Positions 1 to 11,044 of a stretch of 64,000 nucleotides of DNA are shown one piece after another. A model generated the notes under the pieces. The model worked only from the letters and a program-made list of their open reading frames with translations, searched no databases and was not told the DNA's origin. The stretch spans positions 51,905,571 to 51,969,570 of the forward strand of contig NC_079507.1 of assembly GCF_030052815.1 (NCBI RefSeq), given 5' to 3'. The translations under genes and the position numbers were made by a program. The DNA is from Hevea brasiliensis (Eukaryota > Streptophyta > Magnoliopsida > Malpighiales > Euphorbiaceae). How positions within the stretch are numbered: the stretch's first letter is position 1; each line of letters starts with the position of its first letter.

Positions 1-919
<919 letters not shown>

Positions 920-1180
920 CCTGGTTCTGAAATGAGTTTATTCTGTAACAATAAGGCTGCCATTGATATATCTCACAACCCCATTCAACATGATCGCACA
1001 AAGCATGTTGAAGTAGATAGGCATTTTATAAAATAGAACCTTGATGAGAAAATCATTCAATTTCCATTTGTCTGATCAGAAGACCAGCTGGCAGATGTAC
1101 TCACTAAGGTAGTGTCCAGTAAAAAATTTCATGACTCACTTGACAAGTTAGGTGTTAGAGATATCTTTGCACCAACTTAA
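920..1180 (+). pseudogene. Ty1/copia RNase H C-terminus, broken
   Basis: The + strand translation reads as the end of a copia polyprotein. It contains LFCNNKAAIDIS, HDRTKHVEVDRHFI and SEDQLADVLTK, the conserved C-terminal RNase H signature of plant copia elements. At least two in-frame stops interrupt it (a TAG after HFIK and a TGA after FPFV), so it is dead. A natural stop at 1178-1180 is followed at once by a purine-rich tract and an LTR start, the usual 3' architecture. The rest of the element is absent: a gypsy LTR edge abuts it at 919. Confidence 0.88.
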
Positions 1181-1187
1181 GGGGGAG
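1179..1187 (+). other. Copia polypurine tract
   Basis: The run AAGGGGGAG lies immediately before a TGTTGG LTR start and just after the RNase H stop. This is the normal site of plus-strand DNA priming in copia elements. Confidence 0.8.
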
Positions 1188-1394
1188 TGTTGGCGTTAGT
1201 CATCAGAATTAATGAATATAGAAACTATAGCTGTAGAGATTCCTTGGTTTTCAAGGACATGCTTAAATTTAGCCTTACATCTTGTACAACCATATATATC
1301 TTCTTAAACTCTCTCTTTGTACCTGTATATATCGGATACAAATGATGAATGAAATGTAGATCTGATTGCTATCTTTAATAGTAATACATTTTCA
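1188..1394 (+). repeat. Copia 3' LTR
   Basis: The LTR starts TGTTGG after the polypurine tract and probably ends ...ATTTTCA at 1394, where sequence related to the large gypsy LTR begins. It contains a TATATAT promoter-like block near 1290-1335. No second LTR is in the window, so the right edge is estimated. Confidence 0.65.
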
Positions 1395-3125
1395 TAATTG
1401 TTGAAATAAGTTCAATGCTTAAGAAACATAATGCATAAAGAAAATAAACTCATTTAATGAAAGGAAATATGCAAAACATTATAAATGGAAAACTAGTTGT
1501 GCACAAACCTCTTTGTTGACTTAGTTGCTCCAATTTTCATTTTTCCTTCAAAGATCTCTTTCCAATTGAAACATATAAATTTAAAGTGCTTCAGCATCCA
1601 TTCAATCCATTTTCAATAATTAATTCCAATAATTTTTTTGCAGACTTATCCTACTCATTATGGTTCTTAAATTCGGTCCTTTACATTTTTGTGTATGGTG
1701 ACACTATTTATGACACTATTCAAGTCAAAATATTAACTTTTTCATACTTAAGGGGTATTTTAATTCTAATGACACCCACATACCACATTTTGAGTGTCAA
1801 ATTGGTTGGCATTGGCTGCCATTTCAATTTCTAAGCTTCCTAAGAGACATTGTAAATTTTCAGTTTTAGGTCATTGTCTTCTACTATTCCATTGGTCTGG
1901 TTACTGTGGGAATTTGGCTATATGTCCTTCATCAAAGTTGTTCCTTATTGTCTTAGCTTTAATTTATTTTTTGAATCACTCCATTTAGAGTTTTGTAGCT
2001 CAAGTTATGCTTATTTTTCTAAAGCTGGCCAGATTGGTTACAATCCAGAATTCTGGGCAAATTCTTGGTTCTGGTAGTTTTGGTGACCCAAAATTGGGTG
2101 ACAATTCAACTTAATTATTGGCAGAATTTGGGTTGGTGTTCTTCATGAAAGTTGTAGTACTATGTCATAGCTTTCTAATGGTTCAAAAATCAGGTCATTT
2201 GGACCTTCCTAGACCAAGTTATGGCCATTTGGTCATTTCTGTACAGTGGCAGTGTGCCAAATCCAAGTTTGACCTAATTGTTCACTAACTTAAAGTCATT
2301 TTCAGGGTAGGTTTTCTACATGAAAATGGTGGTATTATATATGTACTTTCATTTCCAATTGGCCTCACACCAATTAGAGTGGCAGATTTATAATTTTAGT
2401 CCTCTAAGTGGACCAAGGTCTGGCTATCCAGATTTGGACCCTTACCAATCCGAATTTGGTTTCACTTTTCACCATTCCAACATGCCCTAATTGGTCCCAA
2501 TTGACCACTTTGAGTCTCAATTAGGTTAATTTGTCTCAATTTCAAAAATCTCTAATTTTTTTCCCACTTTCTAAGTGCCATAAACCCTAATTTCACAATT
2601 TGTATAAATCATTCAAATTAACGCTTACAAACTACTTCCACATACTTAATTAAGCCTAATTACATGTTCAATTTAAATAAATATCATCATACCCTAAGGA
2701 CTATGGCTGGCCGAAATTGGAACCTTCACCATCAAGCATGATTTTCTTAAATTTTCATGTTATCTCAACTTCTTCACACTTAAATGCATCAAATATATAA
2801 GGAGAAAGCTTGGAGCTAACTTACCTCACTTGATCACTTTGAACTTCCAATTCTCCAATTTTTCTTTAATTTCACTTCTCCCAATCTCTTTCTTGAAGCT
2901 TAATTTGAAGACTGCTACAAGTTTTGTAAGGAATTTATGGGTTAATTTAAGGGTATAAAAGCTCAAAGTGAGCTTTAATAGAGGACTAAGGAAAGAAAGA
3001 GATGAGAGAGACAGAGGTGCAATTCAGCAAGGAAGAGAAAGAAAAATGGGAAGTAAAAATTTTGTTTTAATTGTTCACTTTATGTTGTTATTATCCCAAA
3101 ATTTATAAAATTAAAATTATGGATT

Positions 3126-3168
3126 AATGATGTCATGCTTAGGTCACACTAGTGATGTCATAATTCTT
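3126..3168. promoter_or_regulatory. Paired GATGTCAT motifs in the old LTR
   Basis: Two GATGTCAT copies occur in 43 bp (near 3130 and 3160), at a position equivalent to the repeated motif in the younger LTRs. TGATGTCA is one base from the bZIP/CRE-type site TGACGTCA. A regulatory role is inference. Confidence 0.4.
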
Positions 3169-3486
3169 ATTTTAATTTCATTTTCTTTTCCTTTGTTTTT
3201 CCATAATTTCTTCAATTTAATTCTATATTTCACAATTTTAATTTCTCACATTTTATTGGACAGTTAGGCCAAGAGTCATCTCTAAGGGTGAATTGACCAA
3301 TTTGCCCCTCGTCGATCTGATCCGGTTTACCAATAATTCTGTATTTCTTTCGGAACTCTGATTTAATTATTTGATCTATTTCTCAACTCTTTTCTGTGGT
3401 TTTCTCATTTTCACTAGCTTCGTAATAATTCTTAGGACTACGGTGTCACAATACCCCGTACAAAATTAGGGTTTTGACTGATCTCA

Positions 3487-3537
3487 CAGTCACTTCCCGG
3501 TCCGGTCACCCATCGCTGTGACCCCTGGCTCATTTAA
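3487..3537 (-). promoter_or_regulatory. 5S rRNA-like block in the old LTR
   Basis: The minus strand reads TTAAATGAGCC, then GATGGGTGACC, then CCGGGAAGT. It lies at the same LTR position as the clearer 5S-like blocks described for 8461-8516 and 14341-14398. The box A part is more decayed here than the box C part. Confidence 0.55.
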
Positions 3538-3711
3538 TCTTTTATGTTTTATTTTTCTGATCTGTCTTTACCCTTCTGGTAATCACTATTAATTTTTGTT
3601 CAGGGTTTTTCTAAGTGACTTAAATATGATTTTAATCCTCTTAATTATCCGAACCGACGCCGATCACCGGAACAGTGATTTGCACAGGACTATATATGTA
3701 GGGGTATTACA

Positions 3712-5123
3712 GATCAATAGAATCACTTGAAGAGCGGGTTGATGATGCCATCTGCTTCATCATATGCCTCATCTCCTCCTGCATAGAGCGAAACTGCTCT
3801 TCACTCTATTGTCTAAGGTGTGATATCTCCTCTTTAACGCGTTGCTGGAGAATTTGCTCTTGATTTTCCCTCATGTGCATGATCTCCTCCTCAAGCACAC
3901 TAATGTGCTCATCAGCAACATGATCTATCACCGTAGCTGTCCTGCATGAAGTGGCAGAGCTGCTGAATGAGTCTAGGTACAAAGTTGAAGCATGAGAGCC
4001 CAAACTTTAAATGCGCCACTTCTTCTCTCCACCCTCAATAGCGAAGTATAGGCAATTCACATTGACTGAAATCTCCTCTGAATAGTCATCTTGTGAGTTC
4101 AAAGTAGCATCAGCAGTAGCAATAGCCACCATAGCCTCCAATTGATCCTGTATATAATTATTAGAGTTAATAATTAATTACAAGTAATAATGAAATCAGG
4201 AAAATGAAATTTAAAAATTTCAGTATCTAAATTTAATAATTAAGAAAATTTCGGCAAAGTATCGTCTGTAACAGGACATATCATACCTACTAATGAATGC
4301 AAAATAATGTTTCTGCATATAAAATAACGCTTCCAATATTCTCCTTATACCATCCATTGCTATAATATTTATGCACAAACACAAGCATTTCTAAAACATT
4401 AACAGTATAGCTCAATTTATAATAGTTAATCAACAATATTACATTGAATCATATTACTCTTACATTAATTTTGAAAATGAAATATAAATATTAATACAAA
4501 TAACAATAAATGTGAAAAATTAAATATATACAACAATTTAAAAGCTTAATAATTAACAAAATTTTGACAGAATATCATTTGTACCAAAACATGTCGTACT
4601 TGTCATAAAGGCAAAAAAATATTTCTGCAATTAAAATAATACTTCTAATATTCTCCTTATACCACCCAAAACTACATAATTTACTCGCAAACCCAAGCAC
4701 TTCTAAAACATTCATAAGATACAAATAATAGTAAAAATGAAATGAAATTTAATAACAATAACAATATAATATAATCATAATAATCCAAATGAAAATAAAA
4801 AAAATATAAAAGTTAATTAATGAATTTAAAAGTGGAATGCAATACTATTTTCAAACTGCGCTCCAGAGTAGACCTAGAACTACTAGTATGCTTGCTTAAA
4901 CCAGTGCTTAGACCACCAGTCTTGCTATACCGGTTTTGAAACGATATAGGATTTAGCAATCCACTCTGGAGTGGACCAGTATGCCATCCAGCTATCCCAT
5001 ACATCTTGTGCAACACTTGTAGGTTTTGTCCCTTTTTTCCGCAGAGTGTACAATTTCTTATTATATAGGAAAGATGCCACTTTATCCCAAGTATCTTTAA
5101 TTACGCCATCATCAGTTGCATTC
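3712..5123 (-). pseudogene. CACTA transposon second-ORF protein (plant Transposase_24 type), C-terminal part
   Basis: Two blocks are recognisable on the minus strand. Positions 4860-5118 encode DDGVIKDTWDKVASFLYN, then TSVAQDVWDSWMAYW and a decayed SKTGGLSTG stretch. Positions 3720-4160 encode AYFAIEGG, then LGSHASTLYLDSF and a charged, probably coiled-coil tail of about 60 residues (heptad-like, Glu/Gln-rich). This order matches the plant transposase-like protein encoded downstream of TNP2 in CACTA elements. A TAA interrupts KKWRI just before LGSHAST, and other stops occur. The upstream exons continue at 8699-9260 beyond an inserted solo LTR. The protein is not functional. Confidence 0.72.
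5119..5123. other. Target-site duplication CATTC (left)
   Basis: CATTC precedes the LTR start at 5124 and recurs at 8694-8698 directly after the LTR end. It therefore marks a single LTR-retrotransposon insertion. Confidence 0.9.
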
Positions 5124-5137
5124 TGTCACACCTTACA

Positions 5138-5154
5138 CCCCCCCCCCCCCCCCC
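5138..5154. repeat. Poly-C tract (17 C)
   Basis: The other LTR copies have CCTTACCCCTCTGTAAGG here. This copy has expanded the C stretch between the two palindrome arms. Confidence 0.9.
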
Positions 5155-8100
5155 GTAAGGCATAACATGTTTCCGTAGTATACATAATGAATTATCGAAC
5201 TACGCCTACTGATAACTCATTAAATATACTACAAGGGATTTTAAACAATTTCCTATATCTTTATACAGTAGTGAGCACCTTTAACAGGTTTTAAAACCTT
5301 TTACTCAAAGTTAAATTACACAACAAATCTGCAATATCAATAGATTCTATAAAAATTTCGGCAGAGTGCCGTCGGTATTTTGAACAAAACAGTTCTTCAA
5401 AAACCTGTAAAAAGTACTTCCAGTATATTTGTTTCACTCCCCAACTCCAATAATAGTTCAACACAAATCAATTTTCTCAACATAAATCAAACTCAATTCA
5501 ACATCAATTTTCAGTAGTTCTAAAAATAGAATGCAAAATGACTGAGTAGTTCAAAAGCTGAGATAAGAGAAGTATAATACAACATTTTTATAGGCCAAAA
5601 TAATTTACAACTTTAGTTTGTAACTGCTCAAGACCAAGTATAATATATACATACAGTTCACATATATTACAACAAAAATTACAAGGAGGTGGTACACTCA
5701 ATATACCCGGTAAAATTCCAAAAGTATAGCACAAGCAACCTACTCTGCTGCTTTATCTGTCTGTTTACCTGCGACAACAATGAAAAAGCTATCGCTGAGC
5801 CAATGTCTCAGTGGTGTACAACATTAAGAAAATGTAATTTAAAACTGTAAACCATAAATCACATAAACTGTAGATACTTAAAATCATAGTTAATTTCAAA
5901 AGACAGATAATGTCATAAAGAATTAAATTCTATTTCACAATGTCTCAATAAGTACTAATAAATCACACACATAGCTTAATCATGATTTCAAAGTCCAATT
6001 TGTCCCAAAAGCCAATGGCTAATGAGGAATAACATAGCTAGCTAGCAATTATATGAGTACTCATCCTATTCGTCCTCAACTAGCACACACCTCAACACTT
6101 CAGCCAAAGAGGGAATTCAAAGCCAATTCATCCCACTAGATAAGCTAGCGAGGAATTCAATCAAATATACATGATAGCTATGGTTTCAAACCATTTGCAA
6201 TATTTTTCAAGCAATAAGTATCCATCAAATATCATTCAAATAAATTTTTCACAATTTAAGCAATAACATACAAATTGTCATAATTTATTTCAAGTGAAAA
6301 TTCAAAAGGAATAACTGTTGTGCACAAACCTCTGATGAGTAGCCTCTTGGCCTTGACTCAGTGGTTCTTTCCCCTTCTCTGAGTCTTTGCTAACTGAAAC
6401 ACATAATTTAAAGTGTTTCAGTACTCATTTAAATTGTTTCTAATAATAAGGTTCAATAATTAAATTTTATTAATACTATTACTTTCATTAGTCAACCTAT
6501 AATGTTGACCTTCGATGCACTCTAAGTGAGTCAATTTTAATATTCCCAATTTGTCACATTTTATAGTCTCTAAGTGTTGGTATATGTTACCAATTTCATT
6601 TTAAAGCTTATTGCATTTTATTGCCATTTTCCAGATTTTATATGCTAGATTGCTCTAGCTAAATGTCTTGTTTCCCTCGGTTTTTAGGTTTTGGTCAAAA
6701 GATCAAAATTATAGATTTATGTCTTAGTGACATTTTGGCACTAATTTCATGTCATTTGAATTTTTCTGGACCAAGTTATGGTCATTTTACTATTGCTGGT
6801 CAAATTGCCTTTTTATTGTGATCTTAGGTCATTTTTAGGTCACTTCCAATTCTGGCAAGTTTTATACCCGAATTTGTGCAAGCATTTTGACTTGCTTATG
6901 GTCATTTCTGGGTTTGGTGGTCTTAACCAAAATTATAGCCCTATGTCTAAGCTTTCCAACCATATAAATTTTAGGTCATTTGGACCTGTATAAAAGGAGT
7001 TATGGCCAATTACGTAATTGATGTTCAAATGGTAAATTTTCAGGTTTGAAAGGTTACAAATCCGGATTAGGTCAGTTTTAATGTCACTTTTCGGACAGAA
7101 TTTTGATAGGCTTTCAACATGAAAGTTGGCACATTTTATGCCTAGTTTCACTTCCAATTAGCCTCATACCAATTGGGGTCACACATTTAGGGTTATAGGC
7201 TCATTTGCATACTGCCCTTTACATTTCTCGCAAACACCAATCCAAATGCACATTTAACTTATTCTAACTTACCTTTCATACCTAATTCTGACTTTGTACA
7301 TTACCATATTCATCAATCACTTTATATTATAGTCAATTTGGGCAGAATACAATGACCTTTAATACACCAAATATAATCATAAATTACAAAGTCCATTTAT
7401 AACAATATATACACATGAATATCTCTCATTAACACATCTAATTTCCCAACAATAATTACATACACATTCTGCCACCTTTAGCACCATAATTTAACAAACC
7501 GTTCCATAAAATTAAACATTTTCAACTTCACCATAAGGCTGCCCAAATTACACATATACATCAAGCTTCCATTTTCAATTCACAAACTCATAATTTAAAC
7601 TATATATATGGTAATCAAACTCTTATACATTTAAGCACTTAAATCAACACCACAAATCACCATTTACATGAAGAAATAATTCATTCTCCCATGGACATGA
7701 GGGCTACCGATTTGGAGCTTTGTCCGTATTCATCAAACCCCTTCAATTCCTTCCATAAATCAACTCACCACAGCACCAACACAAACATTAATGAAGAAAG
7801 GGAGAGGAAATGAGCACTTACCTTAACTTGAGCTTGACAAATCCTTGGAATTTCCTCTGCTTTTTACTGCCTATATACTGCCCATGGTGTGTAGACAAGA
7901 ATTAATGAAGAAAATTGTGTGGAAAGTGGCTTAAAGTGATGTGCATGGAGCTTGGTCCCATGGCCGGCTATGAAGGTTTCATGGAGAATTGATTTTGGCA
8001 AGGTGAAGAGAGGTTGAAGATGTAATGAAATCTGTCCCAAAATGCTTTATATAGGTCCACAAAAGCTCTCTTAGTGGAGCACTAATGGTGATTAATAGAT

Positions 8101-8460
8101 TAAATAATCCAAAGTCCCTTAAATTTTAATTATGCCATCAATCTTTGACTATTTCTATTATATACCCAATTTCTTATTTTCATGGCATTTTCAAAATTTA
8201 ATGTCACTTATTTTTAATGGATATTTAGGTCAAAAACTAACTTTAGGTGTCAATTGATCAAAATGCTCCTCTTCGGGTTGTATTCCTAATTTTTCGGTAA
8301 CACCGATTTTTATCTGTTTCTTGATTTTTTGTTTTTCTTTGTACTAATTTATTAATTTTTCTTTAACATTTCTAATGTCATTTATACCTCAATAGATGTT
8401 TAATTAGGTCCCAAAAATATTTCCCAGGATTTCCCGCGGTCTAGGGCTAGTCAACGGTCC

Positions 8461-8516
8461 TCATCGCAACTTCCCAGTGCGGTCACCCATCGCTAGGATT
8501 TTTGGCTCGTTTAACT
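8461..8516 (-). promoter_or_regulatory. 5S rRNA-like block (box A and box C homology) in the solo LTR
   Basis: On the minus strand the block reads AGTTAAACGAGCC, a spacer, then CTAGCGATGGGTGACC and CTGGGAAGTTG. Plant 5S rRNA has AGTTAAGCGTGCTTGGGC (box A region) followed by CTAGGATGGGTGACC and CTGGGAAGTCC (box C region) at similar spacing. Of all the copies in the window this one looks closest to 5S. The 5' half of 5S rRNA is absent. Whether RNA polymerase III factors bind it is unknown. Confidence 0.65.
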
Positions 8517-8693
8517 TAATCACATTTCATTGCTCTTATTTTTCTTTTGTTTTTCTTGTATTTTCCTCTATTGTATTTCATTATTTTATGTCTCCTCACT
8601 AATATTTAAGTGTAGTTCCAGGCATTCTAACTGTCTAGATAGATACTGGTCATCGAAACAGTAGAACGCACTATCGAATATAGGGGTGTTACA

Positions 8694-8698
8694 CATTC
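8694..8698. other. Target-site duplication CATTC (right)
   Basis: Matches 5119-5123. Removing one copy plus the LTR rejoins the CACTA exon in frame (QWNATDDGVI). Confidence 0.9.
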
Positions 8699-8763
8699 CA
8701 TTGATATTTTTTCTAAAAAATAAATATTTTGATTATTAAAATAATTATATGAATAACAGTAAG

Positions 8764-8806
<43 letters not shown>

Positions 8807-9260
8807 TTGTTAGAAATAAATAACACTTAACATAAATTCCTACCAATAAAAGTCATGAGTAGATGGAGAGACATCCTTCCATGTGTAATTAGGAGCATCC
8901 TATCGCTCCCTGAAGGTGCCCATGATATGGGTCAATATAGTATGACCATTAGGAATGAACCTAAAAAGAAAAAGACAAAAAATTAATATTTTCTATCATC
9001 TTTAAAACTGAATCCCTTGAATTGTTTATGTTAAGAAATAAGACATATAAAGTAAAATAATTTTACTTACTTTCCCATTACAACTCTGATCATAATCCGG
9101 TTAGATGGGTATGAGCCAAGAGTAGAACCAATAGAAGCATCTAGAGTTCCAAGAAATGATGCTAGCAAACTACTTATATGTCAAGGTGGCATGCTAAGAA
9201 GACCACCTTCGTCTGTCATTTCTATAAACAACATGTTTCTTCCTCAACTGACATCAAACT
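8699..9260 (-). pseudogene. CACTA second-ORF protein, upstream exons
   Basis: A short exon at about 8695-8717 (KKYQWN, acceptor TTTTTTAG) would join the DDGVIKDTW block beyond the solo LTR. Further upstream, 8860-8960 encodes RFIPNGHTILTHIMGTF and NYTWKDVSPSTHDFYW, with a plausible donor after FYW. The phrase about pressing TWKDVP-type residues before an FYW...FKKKY motif is characteristic of plant Transposase_24 proteins. One stop follows the TFRER phrase. The intron between the exons holds a TA/TG microsatellite. Confidence 0.55.
8767..8806. repeat. (TA)n(TG)n microsatellite
   Basis: Seven or so TA units pass directly into about twelve GT units, within the presumed intron of the CACTA second ORF. 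Confidence 0.9.
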
Positions 9261-10971
9261 CAACTCATTAATAATTAACATCATATACAGTAACCATTTT
9301 ATTTTAACTTACTAAATTAATAGTCATTACATCAAAATTGTAAATGAAAAACAATTAAGCAAGAAATTTTATTAATTATCATCATCATCATCATTGTCTT
9401 CATCATCATCATCATTTTCTTCCTATTCTTTTTCCTCAACTACATCAATAGTTTTGCTTTCTGGCACATCATCTATGTCAATGAATGAACCATCTACATA
9501 CATCATACTATCTGTTTCATCTACGTGAACATCAATTTCATGCACTTGAATGCAATCTTCTTGAAACGCTGAATTAATGGATTGTTGTGATATTTTTGAA
9601 ACCTCCACAATAGATCATGCCTTTATTTTGCAAATGGCAAGCCATTCATTCACAATCCTCTTTAATGTAGGATAGGTTGCATAATACACTTGAGCAGCTT
9701 GTGTAACCAGAATAAATGGCTCATATCTGTTAAATGCTTTTCTACTATTAACTTCAACAAGCTTATATTGTGGATGCACTCTTATACCATGTTTTGGTGT
9801 TGGATCAAACCAAAAGCACTTAAATAATACAGTTCGTTTGATTGGTAATGAGGGGTACTCTAACTACACAATTTTTGTTAGCCAACCATAATACTCAAGA
9901 TCATTTGCACTATAACTAGAGCCCTTGATGCATACTCCACTGTTCATTGTAGACCTACTTGAACCGTATCCTTCAGTGTGAAACTTGTATCCATTAACAT
10001 AATATCCATGAAAGGACTTAACCATATGCAACAGACCTTTTGTAAGGTCTTTAATGATTTGGTTGGTAATGTTTGATGAAGGATCATGTGCTTATTGACA
10101 AATTATAAACATAAGCTAAAATGTAAGAAAATTTGGTTCTGATAATGGATACAAAGAATGTATATAAATTATTACTCGTATTTCTTAAACCAAGATGCAA
10201 ACTCCATTTTAAGTTTTGCATCAACCTAGCTATCTTGAACAAATGGTTGACTTTGCCTTAAGGTATCTTCATAGATTCTTTAAAAAAAAATTTGAAGTTA
10301 ATCTAGCATCAAATGTAAATAATTTTGATATCTGCATCATTAATAACTTACTTAATATATGGTTTAACTTCATCGCAATTCAAGAAAATATAGGTGCGAG
10401 CTGAATGAAATTAGATATCATTTAATCGTCTCGATTTCTCTCAACTAAAAAATCGTCCAGATTGTTTGAATATAAAAAGCATCCTTGGATGTTCAAATGC
10501 TTCAACCTCACATCCATAAACATTTTGAGGCACTTTGTTATGCCTTGTTGAAACATGCAACTTGAAATAGTACGCACACAATGATGTAGCTTCTTTAACC
10601 AAATATGCATTGCATATTGAACCTTCATCCTTGGCTTTATTTTTTACATTATTCTTCAACTTTCGAAGATACCTACATTGAAGAATACATAATTAATAAA
10701 CACATTGAATAAGTTTTATATGATTTTATATAGTTATTATTACTTACCTCTCAAATGGATACATCCATCGATACTGAACTGGGCCCGCTATACGTGCTTC
10801 ATAAGCTAAATGGATTGAAAGATGTTCCATAAAGTCAAAGAAGCTTAGAGGAAAATTATGCCCAAGCTTACACAAAATAAAAGGAATATTTTTTTTCAGA
10901 CGTCTCATATCTTCCTCTATTATGATATTAGAAGTGAGATCTTTAAAGAAAAGACTCAATTCTATCAATGA
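9261..10971 (-). pseudogene. CACTA (En/Spm) TNP2 transposase C-terminus (DUF4218 and DUF4216 regions)
   Basis: Minus-strand exons read in family order. DUF4218 (10744-10971) has LIELSLFFKDL, LCKLGHNFPLSFFDFMEH, HLAYEARIAGPVQYRWMYPFER. A second exon (about 10430-10665) has NNVKNKAKDEGSICNAYLV. The DUF4216 region (9620-10060) has FHTEGYGSSRSTMNSG, YYGWLTKIVELEY, TVLFKCFWFDPTPKHG and QAAQVYYATYP. An acidic tail follows (9423-9608, rich in Asp/Glu). The catalytic N-terminal two thirds of TNP2 are missing: a gypsy LTR begins at 10972, in the middle of the DUF4218 exon, and the N-terminal part does not reappear beyond that element. Such proteins cut and move CACTA ends; this copy cannot. Confidence 0.82.
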
Positions 10972-11044
10972 TGTCACGACCTAAAATTTTGTGTCGTGAC
11001 CGGCGCATAATTTAAGTATTCTTAAATCATGCAAGCCTTATCAG
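10972..11044 (-). repeat. Left LTR of gypsy element 2, first part (interrupted)
   Basis: Starts TGTCACGACC, matching the right LTR start TGTCATGACC at 35421. It runs 73 bp before the nested array interrupts it. The next LTR bases continue at 28302, after the duplicated ATCAG. The right LTR shows the uninterrupted order at about 35488. Confidence 0.92.
11040..11044. other. Target-site duplication ATCAG (left) of the nested array
   Basis: ATCAG lies directly before the array and again at 28297-28301. The uninterrupted right LTR of gypsy element 2 has only one copy at the matching point, which proves the insertion site to the base. Confidence 0.95.

Larger units (their letters stand above)
1395..3711 (-). 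repeat. 5'-truncated copy of the large gypsy LTR (old copy)
   Basis: It shows the same order of landmarks as the intact LTRs at 5124-8693 and 11045-14570: the TTGTGCACAAACCTC block (1497), the long TTTGGTC-rich middle, the repeated GATGTCAT motif (3126-3168), the 5S-like block (3487-3537) and the terminal GGGGTATTACA at 3711. The first ~1.3 kb of the family is missing and replaced by the copia remnant. It is clearly diverged from the three array LTRs, so it is an older insertion or a different subfamily. The right flank is GATCA; no left TSD can be tested. Confidence 0.8.
5124..8693 (-). repeat. Solo LTR (3570 bp) of the large gypsy family
   Basis: The LTR starts TGTCACACCTTAC and ends GGGGTGTTACA. 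It is flanked on both sides by CATTC, so it is a complete solo LTR left after recombination between the two LTRs of a full element. It is the same family as 11045-14570 but diverged from it. A 17-base C run (5138-5154) lies in the loop of its terminal CCTTAC/GTAAGG palindrome. The insertion splits the CACTA second ORF inside an exon. There is no coding capacity. Confidence 0.92.
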
